Shown: piece after piece, positions 52,351-62,324 of the stretch
Layout: every line of letters begins with the position of its first letter
Position numbering within the stretch: the stretch's first letter is position 1
Origin: Acidobacteriaceae bacterium
Lineage (GTDB): Bacteria; Acidobacteriota; Terriglobia; Terriglobales; Acidobacteriaceae
Reading direction: 5' to 3'
Assembly: GCA_003151335.1 (NCBI GenBank)
Contig: PLXE01000105.1
Coordinates: 37,095-101,094, forward strand
Length of the DNA stretch: 64,000 bases
Notes under the pieces: model-generated
The model's input: the letters and a program-made list of their open reading frames with translations, nothing else
Databases searched by the model: none
Told to the model about the DNA's origin: nothing
Made by a program: the position numbers and the translations under genes

Positions 52351-55296
52351 TTACGGCCTACCACGTTGGCGGTAGATGGCCCTGGTCTGGCGCAGGATTT
52401 CAGACAGCCGCATCGTGGGATCGAAGCTGTCAGCGGTGCGCAACACTCTCCACAAGAGCTTTTGCAGGGCGCGATGGGGGTGCTCGGCGACTGGCAGCCA
52501 TTTGCGCGCTCGTCCGGTCACCAGGCGTACCAGATGCTCGAGGGTACGCAGAAACAGCGCGCTGTGCGTGAGTTGGTCCCAATCGCAGGCGTCCAGCAAC
52601 CCATGCTCATGCAGGAGGTGCAGCCGCTCCCGCAGATTGCCCGCCAGCCAGAGCTGATGGCGCGCCTGCAGCGAACCGGCCAGGTAGTCGAGGTCATAGC
52701 TACCACCCGGGCCAGTCTTGAAGTTCGCAGCGGTGTCGCTCCGTTCCAAGCGGATGCGAACGTCCTGCAATTTTGAATCGAAGCCGGGCCGCGTCGCGAT
52801 CTCTGCGATTTCCTTACGCACCGCCTGCAACCCGTGGTTGCCGACTTCGAGGTCGCCGGCGATGTGGCGCAACTTAAGATAGGTCAACGCTTCCCAGGGC
52901 TTGGCCTCGTCTTGGAAGTATGCGGCCAACTGGGTTGGGGTGACAATCAATTCGCCTTCGCGACCATGCGGGCGCAGGCGAGCATCCACGGAAAACACGG
53001 TGCCATCCAGGGTGTACGCGGTCAGCGCATCCATCACCTGCGCCGCAACCCGGCGCATCTCCTCTTGAGCGCAGTCCTCGTCGCAAACGAACAGCACATC
53101 CGCGTCCGACAGGAGATCGAATTCGCGGGCCCCCAACCTCCCCAGCCCCATAACCGCAAATCCGGCAGGAGCGCCGGCAATCGCCAAGGCAGCTTGGATC
53201 GCAGCCTCGGCCGCGGCGGTGTTCTCGCTTAGCGACTCGAATACTTCGCGCAACTGGAACAGATCGCGGGCGCCTGACAGGAACACGCGGCGGCGGTAAT
53301 GCCGACGCAAGATGGCGTTGGCTTCGGAGCGATCGACCTTTTCCTGGGCCAGGTAGGCAAATACCGGATCGGCCACAACGCTCTCACTTCGCGGACCTTC
53401 GTCAAACAATTGGGCCTCGCCGGAAGTTGACAGCTCTTCAATCTGCGGCAGCAGCGCGACCTCCGCCGGGTGACGCACCAGGATGTCGGTGAGATACTCG
53501 CTGCACTCGAAGATGGTGAGCGCCCGGCCCACGGCTTCGGGCGAGCGCAGCACCGCGCCATAGCGCTCCGAAGTGGTCCCCGCCGAACTAAGGAAGCGAT
53601 CGAGGTTGCGCCGTGCATGTTGCGACAACTCCGCGGTTCCGGCGATTTCCCGTAGCCGGGGAGAATCGACCGCCAGCCGCTGCATCATCTGGCTGTAGGT
53701 ACTCTCAGGGGTCGCGGGAATCTCCGGGTGCAACTGAAATTCAGGCGGGTGGTGGTCGTGGCTCTGCTCCTGATAGATGACTCGTTGATAAATCTCTGCC
53801 ACCGCCGACATGCGCCTTTGCACATGGGCCAGAAACTCTTCGGGAGTTGGCGCGGTCGTACCTTCCCTGGCGAGACCGCGCGCCAGCGATTCCAGTTCCC
53901 GGCGCGATTCCGGCAGCCGATGCGTCTGCTGGCCCTGGCGCAATTGCAGGCGATGCTCCAGGTTGCGCAGGAACTCGTAAGCGTTGGTGAGGTTGTGAAA
54001 GTCTTTGCTGCCGATGTGCTCCTTGTCGTAGAGCTTCTGCAGGGCAAACATCGTGCCCCGCGAACGCAGCCACGATTCGCTTCCGCCATAGACCCGCTGC
54101 AGGCACTGCACCAGAAACTCGATATCGCGAATGCCGCCGCGGTCGAGCTTCACATCGATGCCGTTCTGGCCCGGCTGCTTCAGCAGGCACCGGCGGCGGT
54201 GACTTCCCATCTTCTCCCGCGAGGCGAGCGCCGTCTTGATGGCTAGGAAGTTCAGCTCAGGCCGATACACGAAGGGCTGCACCCGGCGCACAAACTCGCG
54301 CGCCAGCCCCAGATCGCCCGCGGAATGGCGCACCTTGATCATGGCCTGCAACTCCCAATCGTGGGCGACGTGGGAGTAATAATGGATGGCGTGGGGCAGC
54401 GGCACCGCGGGTTCGCCTTCGTTGCCCTGGGGGCGCAAGCGCAAATCGATGCGGAAGACCGGGCCTTCGCGCGTGTGGCGCGACAGCAACTCCGTTGTTA
54501 GCTGTGCCAGCCGGATGAAATATTCGCGGTTGGAAATCTCCGCGCGCGGCGGTTCCACGCCGCCGTCGTAAAGATACAGCAGGTCAATGTCGGAACTGTA
54601 GTTCAGTTCGTTGCCGCCGAGCTTCCCCAAAGACAGCACGGCAAAACGCGAATCGGTCACGCGGCCTTCGGGGTCGAGCCGTTGCGGCGAGCCGTAGCGG
54701 TGCTGCAGGTGGGAATGGACCGTGCGCAGAGCTTCCTCAATCAACACATCGGAGAGAGCGGAAATCTCGGCCGTCGTTTCCGCCAGAGTTGCAACTCCCA
54801 GCACGTCGCGCAACATGATGCGCACATACTCGCGCTTCTTGAAACGGGTCAGCAAGACCGCCGTGTCGGTTTCAAACGAGCGCGAGCGCATCCGGGCGAA
54901 GCTCTCCTGGAATTCTTCGTGCGAATGGGCGCGGTCCAGGCTCTTGTCGCGGACAAGACCCTGAAACAAGTCGGTATCGTGGATCAGCGTCTCGCCCAGC
55001 CAGGGGCTACTGGCGAACACCACCACAGCGTAGTGAATCAAGAACTGATGCTTCTCCAGCAGGCGCAACAAATCCGGAGAGGCCGATTCGGCCAACCGTT
55101 CAAACTGATTGACTGCGGCATCGGGATTGGGCGAGCTAGGAAGCAAGGCCGCAAGTGCCTCCTGGACTCCCGCAGGCGCCAGTTGGCGAATGCGCGCGAG
55201 ATTTCGCCGGGCCGCTTCCGCATCGCGAAATTGCACGTTCGCGGGGAGAACAGCGGAACCAGGTTGAATGATATTGGGCACGGTCGTGTGAGGCAC
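52351..55296 (-). CDS. glnE: Bifunctional glutamine synthetase adenylyltransferase/adenylyl-removing enzyme
   Basis: A 981-residue protein with two nucleotidyltransferase halves. The N-terminal (deadenylylating) domain has SLGKLGGNELNYSSDIDLLYLYDG and RIDLRLRPQGNEG. The C-terminal (adenylylating) domain has GLGRLGAREFDLLSDADVLFVCDE and VDARLRPHGREGELIV. GlnE modifies a tyrosine of glutamine synthetase in response to PII signalling. The start at GTG 55296 is supported only weakly, as GGGAG adjoins it. GlnA and GlnB are not in the window. Confidence 0.95.
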   Translation of the reverse strand: MPHTTVPNIIQPGSAVLPANVQFRDAEAARRNLARIRQLAPAGVQEALAALLPSSPNPDAAVNQFERLAESASPDLLRLLEKHQFLIHYAVVVFASSPWLGETLIHDTDLFQGLVRDKSLDRAHSHEEFQESFARMRSRSFETDTAVLLTRFKKREYVRIMLRDVLGVATLAETTAEISALSDVLIEEALRTVHSHLQHRYGSPQRLDPEGRVTDSRFAVLSLGKLGGNELNYSSDIDLLYLYDGGVEPPRAEISNREYFIRLAQLTTELLSRHTREGPVFRIDLRLRPQGNEGEPAVPLPHAIHYYSHVAHDWELQAMIKVRHSAGDLGLAREFVRRVQPFVYRPELNFLAIKTALASREKMGSHRRRCLLKQPGQNGIDVKLDRGGIRDIEFLVQCLQRVYGGSESWLRSRGTMFALQKLYDKEHIGSKDFHNLTNAYEFLRNLEHRLQLRQGQQTHRLPESRRELESLARGLAREGTTAPTPEEFLAHVQRRMSAVAEIYQRVIYQEQSHDHHPPEFQLHPEIPATPESTYSQMMQRLAVDSPRLREIAGTAELSQHARRNLDRFLSSAGTTSERYGAVLRSPEAVGRALTIFECSEYLTDILVRHPAEVALLPQIEELSTSGEAQLFDEGPRSESVVADPVFAYLAQEKVDRSEANAILRRHYRRRVFLSGARDLFQLREVFESLSENTAAAEAAIQAALAIAGAPAGFAVMGLGRLGAREFDLLSDADVLFVCDEDCAQEEMRRVAAQVMDALTAYTLDGTVFSVDARLRPHGREGELIVTPTQLAAYFQDEAKPWEALTYLKLRHIAGDLEVGNHGLQAVRKEIAEIATRPGFDSKLQDVRIRLERSDTAANFKTGPGGSYDLDYLAGSLQARHQLWLAGNLRERLHLLHEHGLLDACDWDQLTHSALFLRTLEHLVRLVTGRARKWLPVAEHPHRALQKLLWRVLRTADSFDPTMRLSEILRQTRAIYRQRGRP

Positions 55297-55325
55297 TCCC
55301 GGTTTTGTTAGCGGCTGTGTAGGTA

Positions 55326-55655
55326 CTATTTCGCCGCTGCGCCAGTCAGCATGGTCAGCAACATCACCACATCAGTCCGCGCATAGACGGCGTGGGGAAG
55401 TTTGGCCTCCATGTAAACCCACGATCCGGCGGAAAGCTCTTTCTCCTCGCCATCCAGGGTCACGCGCGCGTCACCCTGAAGAATCTCGACGATGGCCGGC
55501 ACCGCAGCCGTGTGCTGCGATAGCTCCTGCCCGCCCGCAAAGCCGAAGAGGACAATCTTCACGTAATCATCGCGATAAATCGTGCGGCTGAGAGTGCCAT
55601 CCCGCGGAATCTCAACTTGTTTCAACAGGTTTTCGATGACAGAAAACTTGACCAA
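55326..55655 (-). CDS. Cupin-domain protein
   Basis: A 109-residue single-cupin protein. Motif 1 region is KIVLFGFAGGQELSQHTAAVPAIVEILQGDARVTLDG; motif 2 region is LSAGSWVYMEAKLPHAVYA. Possible metal ligands are H in SQHTA, E in EILQG and H in PHAV, but the full motif is relaxed. The TTG at 55655 has AAGGAG six bases upstream and is preferred to a GTG eleven codons earlier. Function unknown; it could be a small-molecule-binding or metal-binding protein. Confidence 0.75.
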   Translation of the reverse strand: MVKFSVIENLLKQVEIPRDGTLSRTIYRDDYVKIVLFGFAGGQELSQHTAAVPAIVEILQGDARVTLDGEEKELSAGSWVYMEAKLPHAVYARTDVVMLLTMLTGAAAK

Positions 55656-55711
55656 GGGTGTCTCCTTATTGCTTAAGTTCTGCTGCACTCAGACCATCAT
55701 AAGACCTGGCT

Positions 55712-57022
55712 CTAGCTGTACGGGTAAAAGATGAAGAACAGCAGCGAGAACGCGGTCAAGACCCAGAGTCCGGGCTTCAGGTGGCTTGCCCTTCCCGCAA
55801 CCAGCTTGCAGATGGGATAAAGCACGAAGCCTGCGCAGATTCCGATGGCGATGTTGAAGGTGAATGCCATCAGCGAAACCACCGCGAACGCCGGGATGGA
55901 TTCGGTGTAGTCGGTGAAGTCAACGCGCGTGATGGGCGCAAGCATGAACAAGCCAACGATGATCAGTGCGGGCCCGTAGGCTTGCGAAGGAATGGCGGCT
56001 ACAAACGGGGAGAAGAACAGCGCCAGCAGAAAACAGGTTCCGGTTACGAGGACGGTAAACCCGGTGCGGCCGCCCGCCTCGATTCCGGTGGCCGACTCGA
56101 CGTAAGCGCCGGCGGTGGTGGTGCCCAGGACGGGAGCGAGGCTGGTTGTGATTGCGTCCACCAGCATCGGACGCTCGATTTGCGGCAACTGTCCGTTTTT
56201 GTCGAGGAAACCGGCGCGCGCCGAAAGACCGATCAGGGTCCCCATAGTATCTACAAAGGCCATGATGAAGATGGTGAGCACTACGGGGAAGGCACGCCAG
56301 GTGAACGCGCCGCGAAAATCAAGTTGCCAGACAATGGGAGCGATACTCGGCGGCATGCTGATCAGGCCGTGCGGCGGCGGGGCGATTTTAACAACGAACG
56401 CCACAATCGCGGTGATTACAATGCCCAGCAGGATGGCTCCGGGGACCTTGCGGATCACCAGGATGGCAATCAACACAAAGCCGGACATGGCTACCAGCGC
56501 GGGATGCGAGGTCAGATGCCCGGCTTGAACGGGTGCGCCCGGAACGCCAAGGGTGACTAATCCAGTCTCGTTCAGCCCAATGAAGGTGAGAAACAGTCCG
56601 ATGCCCACCGCGAAGCTGTAGCGAAGCGATGTCGGCACGCCTTCGACGATCCACTGCCGCAGCCGCAAGACGGTCATCACGATAAACAGCACACCGGCGA
56701 TGAAGATTGCCGCCAGTGCGGTCTGCCAGCGAAAACCCAAAAGCTTGCAAACCGTGAAGGCGATAAACGCATTTTCGCCCATGTAAGGCGCTATGGCGAA
56801 AGGACGATTGGCGTAAAACGCCATGAAGTAACAGCCGAACGCAGCCACCAGCACGGTCGCCACAAACGATGGGCCTGCCGGAATTCCGGCCGTCGAAAGA
56901 ATGGCCGGGTTGACTACCACAATGTAAGACATGGTGGTGAAGGTCGTCAGTCCGGCGACCAGCTCGCGCCCCAAGGAGGTGCGGTGACCATCAAAATCGA
57001 ACACGGCGCTCAGCCAGTTCAA
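55712..57022 (-). CDS. NCS2/AzgA-family purine permease
   Basis: A 436-residue transporter with about 12-13 hydrophobic segments. Family marks are TSLGRELVAGLTTFTTMSYIVVVNPAIL at the start, RPFAIAPYMGENAFIAFTV (transport-critical region), IFIMAFVDTMGTLIGL and TTTAGAYVESATGIEAGGRTGFT. AzgA/PbuG-type proteins import hypoxanthine, guanine or adenine by proton symport. The start is a TTG at 57022, preceded by GGAG. Confidence 0.93.
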   Translation of the reverse strand: MNWLSAVFDFDGHRTSLGRELVAGLTTFTTMSYIVVVNPAILSTAGIPAGPSFVATVLVAAFGCYFMAFYANRPFAIAPYMGENAFIAFTVCKLLGFRWQTALAAIFIAGVLFIVMTVLRLRQWIVEGVPTSLRYSFAVGIGLFLTFIGLNETGLVTLGVPGAPVQAGHLTSHPALVAMSGFVLIAILVIRKVPGAILLGIVITAIVAFVVKIAPPPHGLISMPPSIAPIVWQLDFRGAFTWRAFPVVLTIFIMAFVDTMGTLIGLSARAGFLDKNGQLPQIERPMLVDAITTSLAPVLGTTTAGAYVESATGIEAGGRTGFTVLVTGTCFLLALFFSPFVAAIPSQAYGPALIIVGLFMLAPITRVDFTDYTESIPAFAVVSLMAFTFNIAIGICAGFVLYPICKLVAGRASHLKPGLWVLTAFSLLFFIFYPYS

Positions 57023-57086
57023 GTGGCGCTCCGGAATACAGAGGCATGGTCGAACGGCGCGGCAGGCTTGTCAATAGCAGGCCGGC

Positions 57087-57122
57087 AATAAAAATCGGTG
57101 GATCCAAAGTTTCGGACCCACC
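57087..57122 (-). terminator. Rho-independent terminator after the second TonB receptor gene
   Basis: On the minus strand GGTGGGTCC and GGATCCACC pair in a nine-base stem (one G-U) around GAAACTTT, followed by GATTTTTATT. It lies 36-71 bases past the stop at 57158. Confidence 0.8.
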
Positions 57123-57157
57123 GGAGACGCGCACGAGAGATCGCAATATTAGAAGAT

Positions 57158-59449
57158 CTAAAAGTGGAACTCCAAACCGCCGAAGATTTCGCGGCCCGGT
57201 CCCGGTTGATAGGAGTTTCCATCCGGATCGGGCTCGGTAAAGGCGATGTACTGCGTGTTGGTCAGGTTTCTTCCGGTAAGGAACACACTGCCCCAGAAGT
57301 TCTTATACTGCCAGCCTTTTGCGACCCTGGCGCCAAGCAATGTGTAACTGCCAATCCAGGTTGCGTTGGTCGGGTCAATGTAGGCCCGCGAAAAACTAAT
57401 TGTCCGCGCGGAAATCGAAAACTTCCTGGGAAGCTGAAGCAGAGCATCCGCGTACAGTTGGTTCATGGGGATATTCGGCAGGTAGTGGCCGTTCAGATTG
57501 CCGGGATAGGTATGGCTTAGGTAGCTGTAGTAAGTCATGTGCGAGAACGTGTAGGCACCGGAAATGGTGAGCCAGCGTGTTGGCAGCCAGCGCGCCTCGG
57601 TTTCCAGGCCATAGCGGCTGCTGTTGCCTCCATTGGCGTAGAAGGTCTCCAGAGGGCGATCCGTAATCCGGTAACGCTCAAAGTCGTTCTTGGTTTGCAG
57701 ATAATAGAAAGTGACGTCGTAATAGAGATGGAAGCCCAGGTTGCCGCGGACTCCGACGTCTGGCCCCTGGGAAGTGGCTGGGACCAGGTGGGTATTGAAA
57801 CCCCCGATGGAATCCGGGTTGGCGAAAAGTTCCTCGGTCGCGGGAGGCAGAAATCCGGATCCCCAGGAGGTGTATGCGGTGAATTCCTGGCGAGGCGTCC
57901 AGCTTACCCCGACGCGTCCTGTCGGTTTGGTGAATACTCGGCTGCCCGACAGGTCGAGGCCGTTGAACTTCAGGTTGTCGGCGTAACGGTTGGTGATGCG
58001 GTCCCAACGTCCACTCAAGAACAACGTCCACTTCGGCCCAAAGCTGACACGATCCATAACATAGGCGCCAACGTGACTCTGGGTGATGTTGCCATTGGCC
58101 ACAAGGTTAGGCCCCTCGACCGCATTGCCCAGGTTTGGGTAAGCCGTCGCATCGATGAACTGCCCGCCCACATCGAATCCCACCCCCAAATAGTTCCGGA
58201 TGGTGGCGCCGGCGTGGTCAAAATTGTATTGCACCGAGCCTTCCAGGGGCCTGAGCGACCGATGCAGAACCGACGAGGGCACCGACTCGGTGTAGTTTGT
58301 CGGTCTGGAGAAGAAATTGAAGGCGAGATGTTGGTTATCGGAAGCCGTCCAATCTCCAGTGATGCCTCCGCTAAAGCGGGTTGTTTTCTGATACTCGTTG
58401 TACTTGAGGGCGTCCGGGTTTGCCTGCCGGCGATCTTCTGCGAGCCAAGTAAGGTTGAGACCTTCCGCGTTCTGGTTGAAGTATCCGGTGCCAATGCCAA
58501 ACACGTTTAAGCGAAACGACGGCTTTGGTTTGAAGTACAAACGCCCGGACAAAATGTCTCCCCAGAACGAGGTATGCTGCCGATAGCCATCGCCAGCCGC
58601 CCGCGACAGGGCCAGATCATAGCCCATGCCCTTGGCCGTTCCCGACACTTCACTGCGCGCCTTGTAAAAACCATAGGAACCTCCGGTCGACCAGAAGCTG
58701 ACGTTCGTCGTATCCTGCGGCAGGCGCGTATGCAAGTCGATTACGCCTCCGGCCGAACCGCCGCCATACAAAACAGCTACCGGCCCTCGCATAACTTGCA
58801 CGTCCTGGAGTCCGCTCCAGTCGACATCGAAAAGGTCGGGAACGAAGCCCGTCGGATCGCTGAGCGGTATTCCATCGAGCAATACCTCGATACCTCGGAT
58901 ACCGTGCTCGCTGAGAATTCCCTGTCCACGGATCGAGACGTGGACACGTTCTCCGTCGGCCTGGTTGTCACATTTCAAGCTGGGTATGCCCTCCAACGCC
59001 TCTTCCGGAGCGACTCCCCGAGGCATTTGCAAAAGCGTCTCGGGTACCACGATGGAAGTCGCGGCAGGATTCGCCGCCAGCGGCACGTCGAGCCGGGATG
59101 CATTGACCGTGATTTCCTGCTTCTCAACTTTCTTGGGAAGCATGGAAACATCGAATGTAGCGGGGGCGCCTTGAACTTTGTGGATGAACGTCTGCGAGTA
59201 ATAACCGGGCGCGTCGAACACCAGCGTTACCTGGATGATGTCTGGCTTCAGTTGCAGAACAAATTGGCCTTGGTCATTGGTGTAGGCCCTCAGACCCAGT
59301 TCCGGCGCTGTCACTACTACTTTGTCGATGGGACGGCCATCCACATCATGGATGGTACCGGTTAAAGTGTTCTGGGAATTAGCGGACGTGGTGGCGAATA
59401 TTGTGAGCATGAATGCGAGAAAGATAAATCGGGAAATGCATAGTGTCAT
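57158..59449 (-). CDS. TonB-dependent outer-membrane receptor
   Basis: A 763-residue receptor. The signal peptide ends near ATTSANSQ. A carboxypeptidase-regulatory domain (~25-105; GTIHDVDGRPIDKVVVTAPELG) precedes the plug (~125-240; VPETLLQMPRG, GVAPEEALEGIPSL, RGQGILSEHGIRGIEVLLDGIPLSDPTG) and a 22-strand-type barrel ending GREIFGGLEFHF with the terminal aromatic residue. It imports siderophores, cobalamin or other large ligands with TonB energy; the ligand is unknown. It is much shorter than the receptor at 11179 and has the standard plug wording. The upstream gap (59450-59620) shows no recognisable riboswitch. Confidence 0.92.
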   Translation of the reverse strand: MTLCISRFIFLAFMLTIFATTSANSQNTLTGTIHDVDGRPIDKVVVTAPELGLRAYTNDQGQFVLQLKPDIIQVTLVFDAPGYYSQTFIHKVQGAPATFDVSMLPKKVEKQEITVNASRLDVPLAANPAATSIVVPETLLQMPRGVAPEEALEGIPSLKCDNQADGERVHVSIRGQGILSEHGIRGIEVLLDGIPLSDPTGFVPDLFDVDWSGLQDVQVMRGPVAVLYGGGSAGGVIDLHTRLPQDTTNVSFWSTGGSYGFYKARSEVSGTAKGMGYDLALSRAAGDGYRQHTSFWGDILSGRLYFKPKPSFRLNVFGIGTGYFNQNAEGLNLTWLAEDRRQANPDALKYNEYQKTTRFSGGITGDWTASDNQHLAFNFFSRPTNYTESVPSSVLHRSLRPLEGSVQYNFDHAGATIRNYLGVGFDVGGQFIDATAYPNLGNAVEGPNLVANGNITQSHVGAYVMDRVSFGPKWTLFLSGRWDRITNRYADNLKFNGLDLSGSRVFTKPTGRVGVSWTPRQEFTAYTSWGSGFLPPATEELFANPDSIGGFNTHLVPATSQGPDVGVRGNLGFHLYYDVTFYYLQTKNDFERYRITDRPLETFYANGGNSSRYGLETEARWLPTRWLTISGAYTFSHMTYYSYLSHTYPGNLNGHYLPNIPMNQLYADALLQLPRKFSISARTISFSRAYIDPTNATWIGSYTLLGARVAKGWQYKNFWGSVFLTGRNLTNTQYIAFTEPDPDGNSYQPGPGREIFGGLEFHF

Positions 59450-59620
59450 GAATTTCTGGCTCCGAGTTACAAATAGCCTATTTGCAGCTCAGGAGTCAGT
59501 GACATGCGCATCTACGTAGGCGATAGTTCCTCATTTGGAACGCAGGAATAGGCGGCAGCGAACCTTCCGCCAAAGTCAGCGCGAGGGAGGATTTGCGGAC
59601 TGGCCAAAAGATTTGAAGAG

Positions 59621-59696
<76 letters not shown>

Positions 59697-59728
59697 AAAT
59701 GCTCGGCAACCTGCACCAATTACAGGAG

Positions 59729-60844
59729 TTACTGAACCAGTGCGACTTGCGCATTGACGGGCATTGAAGGCTCGGTGCTAGTTCTGGTGTCAGTTGCTTC
59801 TTCTTGTACGCTCTCAGTCTCGCACAGCCGTTCCACCGCTGCCAACTGGTGCTCCGGCGCGAGGTGAGCATACCGACAAGTCATCTGTATCGTCTTGTGT
59901 CCCATCAATTGCTGAATTGTCCGTAGATCGACGCCTTTCATAACCAATCGGCTGGCAAACGTATGCCGCAAGCAGTGCCAAGTGAAGTCGGCAATGTCGG
60001 CTGTCTCGACGGCTGGCTCGAACCAATGACGCGAGCTGAGCAAGTGCTCGAAATGGCTATTCGTGAACACGTAGCCTTCGCCCTCAGAACGAGCAAACAG
60101 CTTCTCAAACGCTGCAAGCGCCGCCTGATTCAACCTGATGTGTCGCATTTCACCGTTCTTGGTATGCCGAACGGTGATTATACGGTTGATGAAGTCAATG
60201 TCAGACCACATCAGAGAGTACTGCTCGCTGCGTCGCATCCCCGTGTGAAGCGCGATCTCAAATTCGGGGATGTGCTCAGCTCCCTTCTCCTCAATCGCTT
60301 GCCTTAGCCGCTTCTCTTCCACGGGCAGAAGCCAACGAACACGCGCATTGTCTTCCCGCCGACGTTTCACTAGCCGTGCCGGATTGTATTTGATCTTGCC
60401 GTTCTCCACCGCAAGACGAAACGTGAGCGAGAACAATGCCTTGTAGCGATTGACCGTAGCGGGAGTCCAGTTCTTATCGTCCGCTTCGTCGGCTAGCCAC
60501 CGCTCGATTTCCTGAGGCGTGATCGTCTCAGCGGCCCGATTTCGGAACGTCTCCAGTACAGACTTCATTCGCGAGTCATCGTGGCGATAGTCACTCTTGT
60601 GCGTCTTTGAATAATCCAGAGCCACTTCCGCCAGTTCACCGAATGTCACTGCCTTTGCCCTAAAGTTCTCCGGCAGTTTAGTGCCTTGCAAAACCTCGGT
60701 CTTACGCTTTCGATACAGCTTGATTGCTGCCCCTTTGTTGCCCACCTTCTCGCGCCGTATGCGTCCGGTGGAATCCGCGTATCGAATCCACCAAACATCT
60801 GTACCCGGCTCTTTCTCGTAGGTTCCTCTAACACTTTTGCTCAT
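59729..60844 (-). CDS. Tyrosine recombinase (phage-type integrase)
   Basis: A 371-residue integrase. An N-terminal arm-binding domain (~1-55) and core-binding SAM-like domain (~70-170) precede the catalytic domain. The conserved residues are Arg in HTGMRRSEQ, His-x-x-Arg in WHCLRHTFASRLV, His in MGHKTIQM and the nucleophile Tyr in TCRYAHL. It should integrate and excise the element to its right. The stop is 33 bases from the tRNA gene. Its ATG overlaps the upstream KGG-protein stop (ATGA), so the two are coupled. Codon use is less GC-rich than the flanking chromosome. Confidence 0.93.
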   Translation of the reverse strand: MSKSVRGTYEKEPGTDVWWIRYADSTGRIRREKVGNKGAAIKLYRKRKTEVLQGTKLPENFRAKAVTFGELAEVALDYSKTHKSDYRHDDSRMKSVLETFRNRAAETITPQEIERWLADEADDKNWTPATVNRYKALFSLTFRLAVENGKIKYNPARLVKRRREDNARVRWLLPVEEKRLRQAIEEKGAEHIPEFEIALHTGMRRSEQYSLMWSDIDFINRIITVRHTKNGEMRHIRLNQAALAAFEKLFARSEGEGYVFTNSHFEHLLSSRHWFEPAVETADIADFTWHCLRHTFASRLVMKGVDLRTIQQLMGHKTIQMTCRYAHLAPEHQLAAVERLCETESVQEEATDTRTSTEPSMPVNAQVALVQ

Positions 60845-60993
60845 TTAGTCCCTTTCTTCTTCGGCGGTCTGCCGCCCTTCTTCGCCCATTTGCTGAGCGT
60901 CTGTTTGTTGTACTTCTTTGCGCGAGCCTTGCCGCCCTTGCTGGCAATCTTCGCCAAATACTTTCGCACTGAGTCGGTTAGTTTGTCGTTCAT
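60841..60993 (-). CDS. Small KGG-motif basic protein coupled to the integrase
   Basis: A 50-residue lysine-rich protein: SVRKYLAKIASKGGKARAKK, then YNKQTLSKWAKKGGRPPKKK. It has the (A/S)KGGKARAKK phrase of small phage and mobile-element proteins and an AT-hook-like GGRPPKKK tail. The stop overlaps the integrase ATG by four bases. It may bind DNA, perhaps as a recombination accessory factor; this is inferred from charge and position only. Confidence 0.7.
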   Translation of the reverse strand: MNDKLTDSVRKYLAKIASKGGKARAKKYNKQTLSKWAKKGGRPPKKKGTK

Positions 60994-61091
60994 AACTTAC
61001 CCGGCAAGTATTCTATTGGAGGGCCAGTTGTGTCAAGAGCAGTTTTCGAGGGCATCGCTTTCTCTTAGCCAGATGCCGTCATCACTCATCG

Positions 61092-62324
61092 CTAATGAAC
61101 CATCGTGGGTGCTACCGTCGGCCTTGCCGCATTGATCCGTGCTGCCCTACTCGCTTCACCCGCCTCTTTCTTCTTCATCCAGTCTTGGAGTGTGTGAGAA
61201 TACCGCGCAGCCATCTCACGGTTCTTTAGCATCGGTTGGTCGTTAACGGTCACTTCCTCAAAGTCGGCAAGCACAATGTCGCAATCGGCATTGAATGCCT
61301 TAAGCGACTTGGCCCTTGCCAGCTTGTATAGGGTCTTCCTGTCCGCCGGGAGAAAGCCGCCTCGCTGCCACGCGAAGGCGATTAGTCGTGTGTGCCAGCC
61401 CGTCTGGTAGTCGGTCATTATGTTCAATCGCTCGTCAGAGAAGAAATCGCGGAGATTGAACTTAAACCAGTACAGCGGGTTTTCTTCCTGTCTCTTCGCC
61501 GACTTTTTCCCCTTCAATTCTGCCGGGAACTTGCAGGCAGTTTCTGCGATCCGAAAAATCTCATCCGCGTCCAACGGTGGGTCGCACTTCTCATCGTTGT
61601 AATGGAGCAAAATGGGTTCGATCTGCCCTCTCTCCATTCCATGTTGACCACGCAAGGAACAGGCGAGTTTGTAGAGCGTGTCATTACGCTCGCCTTCAGC
61701 CACGACTGGCACATTGTTGCGAAACTCTTCTTCGTTCATAACTCCTTTCACTTTCTCCTTCTTGGCTATGGCAGCAACAATCCAACTCGGTGCATCTGCC
61801 AGTTCTTGGCATGATTCAACTTCGTAGGTTTGCCCGTTTGCGTGTGCAGACGGCGCAGCAACGACGTATCCATCTTCACCCCTGACATCCAGTCCTGCTC
61901 CCAGCTTTTGCACGCTGTTCGCCACTGGGATGCCGGGATGCTTGAAGTACAAGTGCCTACCATTGCCAGTCCGCACAGCAAACGTTGTTGGCACTTCGTG
62001 ACCGTCGGCAGCCCGGAGCGCCAGACTGTGGCTGCCTTGCTTTTCACCCTTATCGTCCACATCCAGCACTACCAGTCCCGATCCGGCCCCTGTGAGGATG
62101 CCTATGTTGGCCTGCGGCCATTGCGTCCACCATTGACGAATCTTTCTTGCGTCAGTCGTGGCGGCCTTCAATCCTCGGTGTGTGCGGGGATGCTTGCCGA
62201 CGCTACTACATGTCGGTTTTCGGCAACTGCAGGCACCCCCTGTCGGACTGTGAAGAGGCAACACGGGCCAGCCACGCTCTGCATAACTAAGTGCTGCAGC
62301 GAGCATTGGATTCGTGGTGCTCAT
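61092..62324 (-). CDS. Prim-pol (bifunctional DNA primase/polymerase) domain replication protein
   Basis: A 410-residue protein. The N-terminal ~200 residues form a prim-pol domain: RGWPVLPLHS, cysteine-rich CSCRKPTCSSVGKHPRTHRG, the metal motif LVVLDVDDKG, RTGNGRHLYFKHPG and GLDVRGEDGYVVAAPSAH. A primase C-terminal-like helical region (~215-280, ERNDTLYKLACSLRGQHG) follows. The last third (~290-360) has YWFKFNLRDFFSDERLNIM and GGFLPADRKTLYKL, like DUF1376/YdaU phage proteins. No helicase domain is visible. It probably primes replication of the integrated element. Its ATG overlaps the HTH gene stop as ATGA. Confidence 0.88.
   Translation of the reverse strand: MSTTNPMLAAALSYAERGWPVLPLHSPTGGACSCRKPTCSSVGKHPRTHRGLKAATTDARKIRQWWTQWPQANIGILTGAGSGLVVLDVDDKGEKQGSHSLALRAADGHEVPTTFAVRTGNGRHLYFKHPGIPVANSVQKLGAGLDVRGEDGYVVAAPSAHANGQTYEVESCQELADAPSWIVAAIAKKEKVKGVMNEEEFRNNVPVVAEGERNDTLYKLACSLRGQHGMERGQIEPILLHYNDEKCDPPLDADEIFRIAETACKFPAELKGKKSAKRQEENPLYWFKFNLRDFFSDERLNIMTDYQTGWHTRLIAFAWQRGGFLPADRKTLYKLARAKSLKAFNADCDIVLADFEEVTVNDQPMLKNREMAARYSHTLQDWMKKKEAGEASRAARINAARPTVAPTMVH

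Noticed and set aside
59450..59620. Possible riboswitch upstream of the TonB receptor gene
   Set aside because: Checked by eye for cobalamin and TPP core motifs; none is evident, so no call is made.
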